A stretch of 64,000 bases of DNA from Eggerthella lenta DSM 2243 (lineage in GTDB: Bacteria > Actinomycetota > Coriobacteriia > Coriobacteriales > Eggerthellaceae). The notes under the pieces are model-generated. The model saw only the letters and a program-made list of their open reading frames with translations. It was not told the DNA's origin and did not search any database. The stretch covers positions 2,220,180-2,284,179 of the forward strand of contig NC_013204.1 of the NCBI RefSeq assembly GCF_000024265.1, in the 5' to 3' direction. The position numbers and the translations under genes are program-made. Shown here piece after piece: positions 43,505 through 52,625 of this stretch (its first letter is position 1; each line of letters begins with the position of its first letter).

Positions 43505-44761
43505 ATGGGAATCAAGAAGGTCGTCCAGGCGTGGAACTCGGTCAGCCTGGTGAAGCGCATCGTCATCGGACTGGTGATCGGCGGCGTGCTGGGCGTGGCG
43601 GTGCCGAACATCGAGGTCGTCGAGCTGCTGGGCACGCTGTTCGTGTCGGCGCTGAAAGGCGTCGCGCCGATTCTGGTGTTCTTCCTGGTTATCAGCGCGC
43701 TTGCGAACGCTCGTGCCGCCGGATCGATGAAAACCGTCGTGCTCCTGTACGTGGTGAGCACGTTCGTCGCGGCGCTCGTGGCCGTGGTGGCCAGCTTCCT
43801 GTTCCCCATCGAGCTCACGCTGAGCGCTCCGGCGGCCGACCAGAGCTCGCCGTCGGGCATCGGGGAGGTGCTGGGCGCGCTCGTGATGAACGTGGTGTCG
43901 AACCCGGTGGACGCGCTTATGAACGCGAACTACATCGGCATCCTGGCTTGGGCCGTGGTGCTGGGCATCGCGCTGCGCGCCGCGTCGCAGAGCACGAAGG
44001 ACGTGTTCGCCAGCGTGTCCGACGCCGTGTCGCAGGTGGTGCGCTGGGTGATCTCGCTGGCGCCCTTCGGCATCTTGGGCCTCGTGTACACCACGGTGAG
44101 CGCGAACGGCCTGGAGATATTCACCGAGTACGGCCAGCTTCTGCTGGTGCTGGTGGGCTGCATGCTGTTCATCGCGTTCGTCACGAACCCGCTGCTGGTG
44201 TTCTGGGGCATCCGCAAGAACCCCTACCCCCTCGTGCTGCGCTGCCTGAAGGACAGCGGCATCACGGCGTTCTTCACGCGCAGCTCGGCGGCGAACATCC
44301 CGGTGAACATGGAGCTGTGCCGCAAGCTGGGGCTGGACAAGGACAACTACTCAGTGTCCATCCCGCTGGGAGCCACCATAAACATGGCGGGCGCTGCGGT
44401 GACCATCTCGGTCATGGCCATGGCGGCCGCCCACACCATGGGCGTGTCCATCGATCTGCCCACCGCCGTCATCCTCAGCGCGCTGGCAGCGGTGTCCGCC
44501 TGCGGCGCGTCGGGCGTGGCAGGAGGGTCGCTGCTGCTCATCCCGCTGGCATGTTCGCTGTTCGGCATCGGCAACGACGTGGCCATGCAGGTGGTGGCCA
44601 TCGGCTTCATCATCGGCGTGGTTCAGGATTCGTGCGAGACGGCGCTCAACTCGTCGTCCGACGTGCTGTTCACCGCCACGTCGGAGTACCGCGAGTGGCG
44701 CAAAGCCGGCAAGGAGATCACGTTCGGCGAGGATGCGTTCAGCGAGAACGAGCTGGCGTAA
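43505..44761 (+). CDS. sstT: Serine/threonine:Na+ symporter SstT
   Basis: 418-aa DAACS-family carrier with eight membrane helices and two re-entrant loops. Family motifs: [38 protein letters not shown], and [23 protein letters not shown] followed by the aspartate/asparagine helix [21 protein letters not shown]. Imports serine and threonine with Na+; serine is a common fermentation substrate for gut anaerobes. AAAGGA upstream of the ATG. A strong bidirectional terminator follows. Confidence 0.93.
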   Translation: MGIKKVVQAWNSVSLVKRIVIGLVIGGVLGVAVPNIEVVELLGTLFVSALKGVAPILVFFLVISALANARAAGSMKTVVLLYVVSTFVAALVAVVASFLFPIELTLSAPAADQSSPSGIGEVLGALVMNVVSNPVDALMNANYIGILAWAVVLGIALRAASQSTKDVFASVSDAVSQVVRWVISLAPFGILGLVYTTVSANGLEIFTEYGQLLLVLVGCMLFIAFVTNPLLVFWGIRKNPYPLVLRCLKDSGITAFFTRSSAANIPVNMELCRKLGLDKDNYSVSIPLGATINMAGAAVTISVMAMAAAHTMGVSIDLPTAVILSALAAVSACGASGVAGGSLLLIPLACSLFGIGNDVAMQVVAIGFIIGVVQDSCETALNSSSDVLFTATSEYREWRKAGKEITFGEDAFSENELA

Positions 44762-44777
44762 GGGGAACGGTTCCTCT

Positions 44778-44817
44778 GCAAGAAGAAGGGCGGCTCCAGG
44801 GCCGCCCTTCTTCTTGC
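44778..44817. terminator. Bidirectional intrinsic terminator
   Basis: GCAAGAAGAAGGGCGGC and its exact complement form a 17-bp stem with a 6-nt loop. Flanks read TTCTTCTTGC on both strands. It separates the convergent sstT and DUF4230 genes. Confidence 0.85.
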
Positions 44818-44825
44818 ACGCGTTG

Positions 44826-45401
44826 CTATTGGTCGACCACCGTCACCGTATAGGCGTTGTCGCCGACGGTGAAGGGCTTCAACAGGTTCTCGACCAGCGT
44901 ATGCGCCTGAGCCTTGGCTTGCTCCAGCATGTTGGCCTGGTTCACCTTGCCCTCGGCATCTTGCTGCGCCACCTTCAGCGCCTCGGCCGTGTCTTGCTTG
45001 TTCTCCCAGTTGAACAGCGCGAACGATGAATCGTAGAACTCGAGGGAGTTCGGGTCGATCTCGATGCCCAGAAGCTGCGGCGCCGGCAGGCTCACCGTGA
45101 TGGCGTTGCCGCTGACCTCGACGCGGGCCTGCGCCAGATCCACGCCTGCGCGCACCTCGGCATCGTAGACCATGGTGAAGGCCTTCTTCGTGATGAAGTC
45201 GATGTCGCCGTTCTCGTAGCGCACGAGGCCGCGGTAGTCCAGCTTGGCCGTGGCAAGCTCGCTGCAATCGGACAGCTGCTCCTGGATGGACGTGGACGAC
45301 AGCGAGATGCTGGGCTCGAACGTGCGCTGCACGGCGAGCGTTCCGAACACACCGGCCGCGATCAGCGCGACGGCGACGATAACCATGACTATCTTCTTCA
45401 T
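44826..45401 (-). CDS. DUF4230 domain-containing protein
   Basis: 191-aa protein with an N-terminal signal-anchor (VMVIVAVALIAAGVFGTLAV, residues 5-24) and an outside domain matching DUF4230: SELATAKLDYRGLVRYENGD, AEVRAGVDLAQARVEVSGNAITVSLPAPQLL. An alanine/glutamine-rich helix ends it. Related to SPFH-like secreted domains of unknown function. The 330 bp upstream contain nothing else recognisable. Confidence 0.82.
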   Translation of the reverse strand: MKKIVMVIVAVALIAAGVFGTLAVQRTFEPSISLSSTSIQEQLSDCSELATAKLDYRGLVRYENGDIDFITKKAFTMVYDAEVRAGVDLAQARVEVSGNAITVSLPAPQLLGIEIDPNSLEFYDSSFALFNWENKQDTAEALKVAQQDAEGKVNQANMLEQAKAQAHTLVENLLKPFTVGDNAYTVTVVDQ

Positions 45402-45734
45402 GCCTCTCCTACCTCGTCAGCTTTCACGCTACAAGGATATCATGGGAGAAGAACCCGAAAACGCCGCCTCACGACTTCAACGAACGGTTGTTGCCCGACC
45501 GTCACGAGCCGGGATGCGCCGCCGCGTTCGTCCATTTCCGCGCCCGCGAGTTCGCACGGCATCGGGCAGGGAGTCCAAGTCCTCGACTTATGCGCGCCTC
45601 TGCCAAGAGGGCGCGGTATTCCGCTCGACGCCCCGAGCGCAGACCACGAGCCGTAATCGGGCGGCTCCCTGCGGCGCCGATGGGAAGCCTCCCTGTCGGC
45701 ACCGCACGAGAAACCCCTCGCGGGCAATTCGCGC
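45402..45734. other. Intergenic region, no recognised feature
   Basis: 333 bp between the DUF4230 start and the NYN gene stop. Only shadow frames; no repeat, tRNA or clear terminator seen. It must hold the DUF4230 promoter and the 3' UTR of the NYN gene. Confidence 0.5.
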
Positions 45735-47393
45735 TTATCGGTCGAGGCGGGCGTAGGATTGGCCGTCGCGCTGCTCCACCTTGATGCCGTCCAGGTCGTC
45801 GAGATAGGGCCTGAACTGCGCGTAGCCCAGATCGCGCAGCTTGAACGTGCGGAACTTGCCGCGCACGCGCTTGCCCAGCACGGACAGCGCGATCCCCTCC
45901 GGCTCGGCGGCGGCCACGGTCTGGCGGATGAACGCCTCGGGGTCGGACGGGGCAGCGGCGCCTTCGGCGACAGCCTTCGCAGTCGCTTTGGCTGGACGCT
46001 TCGGTGCGCGCTTCGCGGGCGCTTCGGACTCCCGCTTCGGCGCTTCCCCGACGGGCTCCTCCTGCGTCGCCGTAGCCTCGGCGACCGGCTGCTCGGCCTT
46101 GGGGGCCTTCGCCCTCGCGGGCTTGCGCTTCGGCTTCGCAGCGGGCTTCTGCTCCTCGGTTGGCGCGGCGGCCTGGGCAGGCACCTCGCCGTCCGAGCGC
46201 TCACCCTTCTCGGTCTGCTTCTTCCCCGCCTGCTTGCGCCCTTCCGAGCCTCTCGAGCGAGAAGCAGCCGCGCGCATGCGGGCGGCACGTCCGGGACGGT
46301 TGTCCGAGGGAGGCTGCTCGGCAGGCTCGGCTTCGACGACAGGTTCGGCCAGACGATCATGCTGCTCGCCTGCGGGCTCCGCTGAGAGTTCCGGTTCCTG
46401 AACCGGCTTCTCCTCGGTAGCCTCGGATCCCTGCTGCGCCGCGACCTGATCCTTGCGACGACGCGGCTGACGGCGCGACGCGGGCTTCTTCTCGACCGGC
46501 TTCGCCTCAGCGGCGCCCTGTGCGTCCGTCGATCCTTCAGATTCTGCAACCGGCGCGTCTTTCACGTCGTCGGCCTGCTTGGTCTCGGGTGCCTGCTCTG
46601 CCTCCGGGGAAGCGTCCTTCGGAGCGTTCGCACCCTCAGCCAGCACCACGGCCACCGAGCTGCCGTCCTTGATGATCTGCACGCTGGCGAACTCGTCGAG
46701 CAGCTTCGACAGCAGGTTCGTGCCGTAGCTGCGCACGTCGAAGTCGGGGTAGCGCTTCAGCAGACGGCTGCCCACCTCTCCGAGCCCCGTCGACTTGCCG
46801 TTGTTCTGGTTGTCCGTGATGATGTTCACCACGGCCTGCTCGATCTCGTCCTTGCTCATGGTGGTGGTTCCAGCGCCCTGGCCGTTCGACGACGAGCCCT
46901 GGTCGTGACGGTTCCTGTTGCGTCCGCCCGACTTGCCGCCCGTGTCGCCCAGCAGAAGCTCCAGCGTGGTGAAAATGTCGCATGCCTTTCTGAACGGCGT
47001 GGGCGTCTTCTTCTCGCCCATGCCGATGACCGTGAGGCCGCTTTCGCGGATACGGCTGGCCAGACGCGTGAAATCGCTGTCGCTCGACACGATGCAGAAG
47101 CCCTCCACCGAGCGCGTGTACAGGATGTCCATGGCGTCGATGATCATGGCCGAGTCGGTGGCATTCTTGCCTTGAGTGTAGCCGAACTGCTGGATGGGCG
47201 TGATGGAGTTCTCCAGCAGCGCGTCTTTCCACTTGGCATGGAGCGTGAGCGTCCAGTCGCCGTAGATGCGCTTGTAGGTGACGGTGCCGTACTTCGACAG
47301 CTCGTCGGTGATGGGCTTTATATATTTCGCCGACACGTTGTCGGCATCGATCAAAAGTGCGAACCGCTTTTCAGACGATTGCTTGATATCCAC
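45735..47393 (-). CDS. NYN nuclease-like protein with two OST-HTH/LOTUS domains
   Basis: 552-aa predicted RNA-processing protein. The NYN (PIN-like) domain at 1-150 keeps the acidic residues: LLIDADNVS, TDSAMIIDAMD and VSSDSDFTRLASRIRESG. A first OST-HTH/LOTUS module follows at about 180-245 (GLGEVGSRLLKRYPDFDVRSYG), then about 220 residues of disordered Ala/Glu/Lys/Pro-rich linker, then a second LOTUS module at the C-terminus (IALSVLGKRVRGKFRTFKLRDLGYAQFRPYL). LOTUS domains bind RNA G-rich or structured elements. Starts at the ATG at 47393; substrate unknown. Confidence 0.86.
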   Translation of the reverse strand: MDIKQSSEKRFALLIDADNVSAKYIKPITDELSKYGTVTYKRIYGDWTLTLHAKWKDALLENSITPIQQFGYTQGKNATDSAMIIDAMDILYTRSVEGFCIVSSDSDFTRLASRIRESGLTVIGMGEKKTPTPFRKACDIFTTLELLLGDTGGKSGGRNRNRHDQGSSSNGQGAGTTTMSKDEIEQAVVNIITDNQNNGKSTGLGEVGSRLLKRYPDFDVRSYGTNLLSKLLDEFASVQIIKDGSSVAVVLAEGANAPKDASPEAEQAPETKQADDVKDAPVAESEGSTDAQGAAEAKPVEKKPASRRQPRRRKDQVAAQQGSEATEEKPVQEPELSAEPAGEQHDRLAEPVVEAEPAEQPPSDNRPGRAARMRAAASRSRGSEGRKQAGKKQTEKGERSDGEVPAQAAAPTEEQKPAAKPKRKPARAKAPKAEQPVAEATATQEEPVGEAPKRESEAPAKRAPKRPAKATAKAVAEGAAAPSDPEAFIRQTVAAAEPEGIALSVLGKRVRGKFRTFKLRDLGYAQFRPYLDDLDGIKVEQRDGQSYARLDR

Positions 47394-47571
47394 GTAGTGC
47401 TCCTCATTCCGATTGCGGGAGGGCCGGATGCCCTGCCCCTCGGGCGTCGACTCTTCTTCGGGCGCCGCGCTAGGCAGCCGTTTTCGACGTCTTGGATGAT
47501 TCTATACTACTTGAAAGCAAGCGATCGACAGGCGTTTGCAAAATGGTTGATACATTTTGCTCATATTCCTC

Positions 47572-47600
47572 TTGCACTCCCGGTAGAAAATCCGTATACT
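47572..47600 (+). promoter_or_regulatory. Promoter of tRNA-His
   Basis: TTGCAC and TATACT with a 17-bp spacer, ending 15 bp before the tRNA. Near-consensus. Confidence 0.75.
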
Positions 47601-47615
47601 ACCACCTTGCGCCTT

Positions 47616-47693
47616 GGTGGGTGTAGTTCAGTCGGCTAGAACGCCAGATTGTGGCTCTGGAGGTCGTGGGTTCGAGTCCCATCATCCACCCCA
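47616..47693 (+). tRNA. tRNA-His (anticodon GTG)
   Basis: The cloverleaf is complete, with the extra G(-1) opposite C73 that identifies tRNA-His. Acceptor GTGGGTG pairs with CATCCAC (one G-U). Anticodon stem CCAGA/TCTGG holds loop TTGTGGC with GTG at 47651-47653. T-arm GGGTTCGAGTCCC and CCA are encoded. Confidence 0.97.
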
Positions 47694-47714
47694 GCGCGAG
47701 TTTGAAAAAAGTAC

Positions 47715-47743
47715 TTGCAATTGCTGGAAACATGCTTTAAAAT
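47715..47743 (+). promoter_or_regulatory. Promoter of tRNA-Lys
   Basis: TTGCAA and TAAAAT with a 17-bp spacer, located between the two tRNA genes, so tRNA-Lys has its own promoter. Confidence 0.65.
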
Positions 47744-47790
47744 AATCCAGCGCTTTGCGCACTTGGAACTTTGACATAGGCGTTATTTCT

Positions 47791-47866
47791 GGACTGTTAG
47801 CTTAGTTGGTAGAGCAGGGGACTCTTAATCCCAAGGTCCGGGGTTCGAGTCCCCGACAGTCCACCA
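47791..47866 (+). tRNA. tRNA-Lys (anticodon CTT)
   Basis: 76 nt with acceptor GGACTGT/ACAGTCC, D-arm GCTTAGTTGGTAGAGC, anticodon loop CTCTTAA (anticodon CTT), T-arm CCGGGGTTCGAGTCCCCG and encoded CCA. Reads AAG. Confidence 0.96.
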
Positions 47867-47879
47867 TTTGAATTCTAAA

Positions 47880-47905
47880 GGTCAGACATCATGTCTGGCC
47901 TTTTT
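47880..47905 (+). terminator. Intrinsic terminator after tRNA-Lys
   Basis: GGTCAGACA and TGTCTGGCC form a 9-bp stem (one G-U) with a TCA loop, followed by five Ts. It probably ends both tRNA transcripts. Confidence 0.85.
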
Positions 47906-48012
47906 CATTTTCCCCCTTCTCCTCTGAATTGTGGGCACCTTGTGTATGATGGCGGAAGCATCTGCGACAAAACGCTCCTTCGCGCGTGTTGGTAGCGGAA
48001 AGGAGATGGGAT

Positions 48013-48654
48013 ATGGATGTAGGTTGCGAGGCTCTGGGAGCCGGAACGTCCCGGAGCGACCGTCCGCTTGCTGCAGCGAACGGACGAAAACCGCACGCTG
48101 GCCAGCCGAGCGGAACCGTGCACGTCCTCGACGCCGTGGCGCTCGAAAGCGCCATGGAGCGCTGGGGCGACACCGTGCTTCGCTTGGCTACCAGCCGCAT
48201 GGGCAGCGTCGCCGACGCTGAGGACGTGTTTCAAACCGTGTTCATGCGCCTGCTGCAATCGAGAGAGCGGTTCACCGACGACGAGCATCTGAAGGCGTGG
48301 CTTCTGCGCGTGACGATCAACTGCTGCAACGACGTGCACCGCAGCCCCTGGAGCAAGCGCCGCGCCGAGCTTGACGATGCCACGCTGTCCACGTTGCGCG
48401 CCTCCGAGCTGGACGAGCCGGGACGCGAAGCGCCCGACGACGCTTTCGGCAACCGCAACCTCGAGCCCGGCGACTTGGCCGCGGCTCTCGCCCGCCTCAC
48501 GCCCCAGCAGCGCACCGCCGTGCACCTGTTCTACTTCGAAGGATATGCAACCGACGAGATAGCGCAGATCACCGGCGAGCGCTCAGGCACCGTCCGATCC
48601 CACCTCCACCGCGCGCGCAAGGCCCTCAAGATCAATCTAGGAGCGCACTCATGA
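48013..48654 (+). CDS. ECF-type RNA polymerase sigma factor
   Basis: 213-aa sigma-70 family protein. About 45 N-terminal residues are non-conserved. Region 2 (ALESAMERWGDTVLRLATSRMGSVADAEDVFQTVFMRLLQ, then DDEHLKAWLLRVTINCCNDV) and region 4 (LARLTPQQRTAVHLFYFEGYATDEIAQITGERSGTVRSHLHRARKALK) follow. The ATG at 48013 is chosen for AAAGGAG seven nt upstream. ATGA overlap with the downstream gene, which has the layout of its anti-sigma factor. Confidence 0.9.
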   Translation: MDVGCEALGAGTSRSDRPLAAANGRKPHAGQPSGTVHVLDAVALESAMERWGDTVLRLATSRMGSVADAEDVFQTVFMRLLQSRERFTDDEHLKAWLLRVTINCCNDVHRSPWSKRRAELDDATLSTLRASELDEPGREAPDDAFGNRNLEPGDLAAALARLTPQQRTAVHLFYFEGYATDEIAQITGERSGTVRSHLHRARKALKINLGAHS

Positions 48655-50456
48655 ACGAAAACGATTTCCGCAAGGAGTACGAGCGCATGCAGCACCAGGT
48701 GCGCGCGTCGTCCGATCTCAAAGAACGCACGCTAGCCGCCGCCGAGCGGGCAGCCGACCGCTTCGCCTCCTCCGCTCAGCCGGTCGCGACCGCGTCAGCC
48801 AAGCGCCCACATCGGCGCGCCGGATCGCGCAGCGGCGGCGTCGCAGTTGCGCGTCGCTGGGGTCTGCCCGCCGCAGCCTGCCTCGTCGCCGCGGCCATCG
48901 TCGCCGGCGGCGTGCCCATGGTCATGGGCGCGATGGACGCGGACGGCCATACGGCCATCTCCCTGAGCGACGCCCAACAGGCAAGCGGCTTCGCCGTGCG
49001 CGCCTACGCCTCCGACGGCAGCGCGCCGCTCGCGCCCGGCGAGGGGGGCACCGTTGCGTTCGACCGCGACTTGGGCTACCGCTTCTCAGGAGGCGACGAC
49101 TACAAAGTGAGCGGCTTCTTCACCGGCTGCCTCTTCCACGTTGAGGGCGAGGGCATCTCCCGCGTGCAGGCGAACCTGACGGGCGGAGCCCTGTACCGCG
49201 TGACGTTCGAAGACGGACCGACCGACCCCGACGACCCGCGCATGGGCGAGCTGGCAAGCTGGAAGCCCACGGCGCGCGGTACCGGCGAGTACTACGGCGG
49301 CTACGATTTCGTCGGAAGCTCCATGCGGAACGGAGAGAGTAAGCTGAGCCTCGCGAAGCTCATGGGTTCCACCATCGACGTCTCCGCAAGCGACGACCCC
49401 GGCATCGCGGACGGCACGACGAGTTTCGGCCTCTGGACGAACGAGGGCGAGCCTCCTGAAAACATCATGGGCGACCTGCAATCCCCCGTCATCGACCTGT
49501 TCGAAGGACAGACGCTCACCGTCACCGTGACGTTCGAGGACGGGCGCACGTCCACCCAGGCCATCGAGCTGCACGCGGCCAACTTCGAGACCGAAATGGT
49601 CGACGGCACCCCCCGCCTGACCACCCGTCTCGCCGCAGACGACGCCGAAGCCCCCTCGGCAGCGAAATCGCTCTACGGCATCGTGGTGAAAGCGGGAAGC
49701 GGCCCGTTCCCCTTCCCGCTCGACGACGCGAACGACCGCGCCGACGAAGTGCTGCCCGCGTCGACCATCGAGCGCCAGGACGATACCTGGCGGGCAACCG
49801 TCGAGGAGAACGGCGCGCGCGTCGACGCGACCCTGCCCGAAAACGCGCTCACACCGTCCGACGGCGAAGTCGCGTTCGACTTCGGATACGAAAGCACCGG
49901 CTCCTCTCACCCAGACTCCGAAAGCTCGCAACAGCCGACCGCGCGCTTGGCCATGAGCTCCCCTTCCATCTCGCTCTCCGACACTCTTCCGGGCGGAAAG
50001 GCGCTCGACGACTGCCTCTTTGTCGTGGACGGATGGCTGGGCAACGCGCGCTACATGGACAAATGCTCGCGCGAGGTGTGGGGCTACGGCTACAACGACG
50101 ACGGCACGCTTACGAGCGACGACTACCGTTACGCGTCCACGACGGTGACGCTGCGCAACCTTGAAGATACGGCCGTCCCCGTTTGGACGCCCGTGCTCTA
50201 CGATTTCGCCCTGCGCAACGATGACGGAACGCTCGACATGGTGCGGACGGGTTACGATCTGGACTTCGAGGCAACGGGCGACACCGTGCCCTCCGACGAC
50301 CCCCAGCACGTCGTCATCGCGCCGGGCGGCACAGTGCAGCTGACCGTGGTGCGCGTCCTGCCCACGTACGTCCTGGAGAGCGGAAACCTGGTGCTCGTGC
50401 CGACCGACGACGGCAGCCCGTTCTCCCAGGCCTTCTCCCTCGGCGGGCAGATCTAG
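48651..50456 (+). CDS. Putative membrane anti-sigma factor with large extracellular domain
   Basis: 601-aa protein. The cytoplasmic N-terminus (about 1-65; NENDFRKEYERMQHQVRASSDLKERTLAAAERAA) resembles the sigma-binding segment of DUF4179-type anti-sigma proteins. One membrane helix (LPAAACLVAAAIVAGGVPMVMGAM) is followed by about 500 extracellular residues of beta-rich sequence with Tyr/Gly/Asp clusters. Coupling to the sigma gene by ATGA supports the role. The external part could sense envelope stress or a ligand; no known domain recognised there. Confidence 0.72.
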   Translation: MNENDFRKEYERMQHQVRASSDLKERTLAAAERAADRFASSAQPVATASAKRPHRRAGSRSGGVAVARRWGLPAAACLVAAAIVAGGVPMVMGAMDADGHTAISLSDAQQASGFAVRAYASDGSAPLAPGEGGTVAFDRDLGYRFSGGDDYKVSGFFTGCLFHVEGEGISRVQANLTGGALYRVTFEDGPTDPDDPRMGELASWKPTARGTGEYYGGYDFVGSSMRNGESKLSLAKLMGSTIDVSASDDPGIADGTTSFGLWTNEGEPPENIMGDLQSPVIDLFEGQTLTVTVTFEDGRTSTQAIELHAANFETEMVDGTPRLTTRLAADDAEAPSAAKSLYGIVVKAGSGPFPFPLDDANDRADEVLPASTIERQDDTWRATVEENGARVDATLPENALTPSDGEVAFDFGYESTGSSHPDSESSQQPTARLAMSSPSISLSDTLPGGKALDDCLFVVDGWLGNARYMDKCSREVWGYGYNDDGTLTSDDYRYASTTVTLRNLEDTAVPVWTPVLYDFALRNDDGTLDMVRTGYDLDFEATGDTVPSDDPQHVVIAPGGTVQLTVVRVLPTYVLESGNLVLVPTDDGSPFSQAFSLGGQI

Positions 50457-50476
50457 CTGCCCCGCCGCTTCATCGC

Positions 50477-50509
50477 GGAGCCCCCGCAGACTCGGCCTGC
50501 GGGGGCTCC
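50477..50509. terminator. Bidirectional intrinsic terminator
   Basis: GGAGCCCCCGCAG and its exact complement form a 13-bp stem around ACTCGGC, between the convergent anti-sigma and permease genes. The flanks are only moderately T-rich (CTCCTTCGCT). Confidence 0.72.
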
Positions 50510-50522
50510 TTCGCTCCCCCCC

Positions 50523-52625
50523 CTATTCGCGCACGAGCTTCCGGGCGCCGACGTACGTCACCGCGAAGTAGGCGCCGTACACCGCCAGGAACGCGCCGGC
50601 GCAGGCCAACGCCATCGACGTGATGTCGAGGTGCCCGAACACGGCCACGACGTCGGTGACCACCACGAGCGCGCACGCGGCGTGCGCGACGGCCAGCAGC
50701 AGCGGGAACAGGAAGTACACGAGCACCTGAACGAACAGCGCGCTGCTGATCATGCCCTCGGGAGCCCCCAGCTTTCGCAGCAGCCCGTAGCGCTGCGCGT
50801 TATCGGAAGCGTCGGACAGCTGCTGGATGGCGAGTATGGCCGCACAGGCGATGACCAGCACGAAGCCCAGGTAGATGGCCAGGTACGCCACAATGGTGGA
50901 CAGGCTGATGCTCTGGTCGATCACCTCGGCGCGCGTCATGGACAGCGTGATCGGCCAGGTGTCGGGGTTGTCGGTGTCCGCCACGGCGTCCATCATCTCG
51001 CCGAACGCGGCCTCGTCCTCGTCGCTTGCGCACTGCACGTCGAGGACGGACTGGAGGATCGCCGATCCTGCCGGCACCGCCTCGTCGGGCACCACGAGCG
51101 TGCCCGTGTTCATCGGAAACGGCGTGGTCTGCAGGCTCTCGCCCCGGAATTCGGCCACGCGCAGGTCGCGCCCGCCCACGGACAGCACGGTGCCGCGATC
51201 CACCGCGTCGCGGTAGAACCCGCTCGTGATGTCGGAGTCGCTGAAAACCGCGCACTCCCCCGCGCCCAGCTCGAGCGCCGGTCGACCCGCCAGCTCGAGC
51301 GCGGCGTTCACCTGCGACAGCTTCGCCAGGTACACGGGGTACGCGCCGTAACCGCTGTTGACGGACGCGCCCGCGTAGTCGGACAGCTTGAGGCCGCTCG
51401 CGCGCTCCACGTCGTCCATCACGAGGCCGTCGGCCGGATCGACCAAAAAGTCGATCTGCGCCGTGCGGGACGCCGCCGCATCGAAGTCGCCCGCGCCCAC
51501 GGCCGCCACGCTCGCGCGCAGCCCCGCGGCCATATCGTAGCCCTGCCGCTCGGCGAAGGCCCCGAATTCACCCAGTTCGGCAGGCTGATAGCCCGCCTCG
51601 GCGTTGTACGAGCCGAACGACGTGGACACGCTGGCGCTGTAGCCGGTGCTCTTGTCCAGCGAGCCGTCGATGGCGTTGCGGATGCCGATGCCGCCGCACA
51701 CGCTGGTGATGGCCAGGAACAGCACGAGGCACACCACCGACAGCGACGCGAACGCGGTGTTCACCTTCGCGTTCAGCTGCCGCAGCGCGAACATGTTAAG
51801 CCCGCGCAGGTACAGCGGCTTGATCAGCTGTACCAGCTTCAACAGGAAGCCCGACAGCGCGTAGAAGAACAGCACCGTGCCTGCGCACACGAGCAACGTG
51901 GCCGCCGCGAATTCGGGCGAGGGCTCCATCAGCCCGTTGTCGATGAGCAGCTTGTACGACACGCCTATCAGCACGAGCGACGCCGCGAACAGCGCGAGCG
52001 ACAGCGGCAAGCTGGTCAGCCGCATCTCCTCGTTCTTACGCTGCGCGTGCAGAAGGTCGATAAGCTTCGCCCGCGCCACCGTGCGCGCGTTCAACAGCGC
52101 GGCCGTCAGGAAGATGGCCGCGAACACGATGGCGGTCTTCGCCAACGCGTCGGCCGAGAACACGAACGCGAAGCCGCCCGCCTCGGCCACGTCGGCCTGG
52201 AACAGCGCGCTCGTCAGCTGCAAGAGAAGCTGCGACAGCCCGATGCCCACGACGAGCCCCGCCGCAAGCGAGGCCGCGCCCGCGATCAGCGATTCCAGCG
52301 CCACGATCTTCACCACGTCGCCCGTGCTCATGCCCAAGGCGAGGTACACCCCGAACTCGCGCTTGCGCCGCTTGATGAGGAAACTGTTCGCGTACACCAC
52401 GAGGAACACGAGCACGAACGCAATGAACACCGACACGCCGCCGATGACCATGCCCAGCAGATCGAACATCTTGCTTTGCGTCTCGGAGAACGCGAGCACG
52501 CCCTGCTGGGCCGTCATGGAGTTGAACGCGTAGAACACCGCCACGCCCAGCATGACCGTGAGGAAGTAGATGCCGAAGTCCGCCAGCGACTTGCGCACGT
52601 TGCCGAGCGCGAGCCTAGCAAGCAT
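50523..52625 (-). CDS. ABC transporter permease, FtsX/MacB-like
   Basis: 700-aa membrane protein with about ten helices. FtsX-type units occupy the N-terminal half (FGIYFLTVMLGVAVFYAF, VIGGVSVFIAFVLVFLVVYANSFLIKRRKREFGVYLALGMSTGDVVKI) and the C-terminus (IVAYLAIYLGFVLVIACAAILAIQQLSD). A roughly 230-residue extracytoplasmic domain lies between helices at about 330-560. This resembles the BceB/SalY class, which handle antimicrobial peptides or lipid intermediates. It overlaps the ATPase gene by 11 bp; a two-component system is divergent, the usual partner arrangement. Confidence 0.87.
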   Translation of the reverse strand: MLARLALGNVRKSLADFGIYFLTVMLGVAVFYAFNSMTAQQGVLAFSETQSKMFDLLGMVIGGVSVFIAFVLVFLVVYANSFLIKRRKREFGVYLALGMSTGDVVKIVALESLIAGAASLAAGLVVGIGLSQLLLQLTSALFQADVAEAGGFAFVFSADALAKTAIVFAAIFLTAALLNARTVARAKLIDLLHAQRKNEEMRLTSLPLSLALFAASLVLIGVSYKLLIDNGLMEPSPEFAAATLLVCAGTVLFFYALSGFLLKLVQLIKPLYLRGLNMFALRQLNAKVNTAFASLSVVCLVLFLAITSVCGGIGIRNAIDGSLDKSTGYSASVSTSFGSYNAEAGYQPAELGEFGAFAERQGYDMAAGLRASVAAVGAGDFDAAASRTAQIDFLVDPADGLVMDDVERASGLKLSDYAGASVNSGYGAYPVYLAKLSQVNAALELAGRPALELGAGECAVFSDSDITSGFYRDAVDRGTVLSVGGRDLRVAEFRGESLQTTPFPMNTGTLVVPDEAVPAGSAILQSVLDVQCASDEDEAAFGEMMDAVADTDNPDTWPITLSMTRAEVIDQSISLSTIVAYLAIYLGFVLVIACAAILAIQQLSDASDNAQRYGLLRKLGAPEGMISSALFVQVLVYFLFPLLLAVAHAACALVVVTDVVAVFGHLDITSMALACAGAFLAVYGAYFAVTYVGARKLVRE

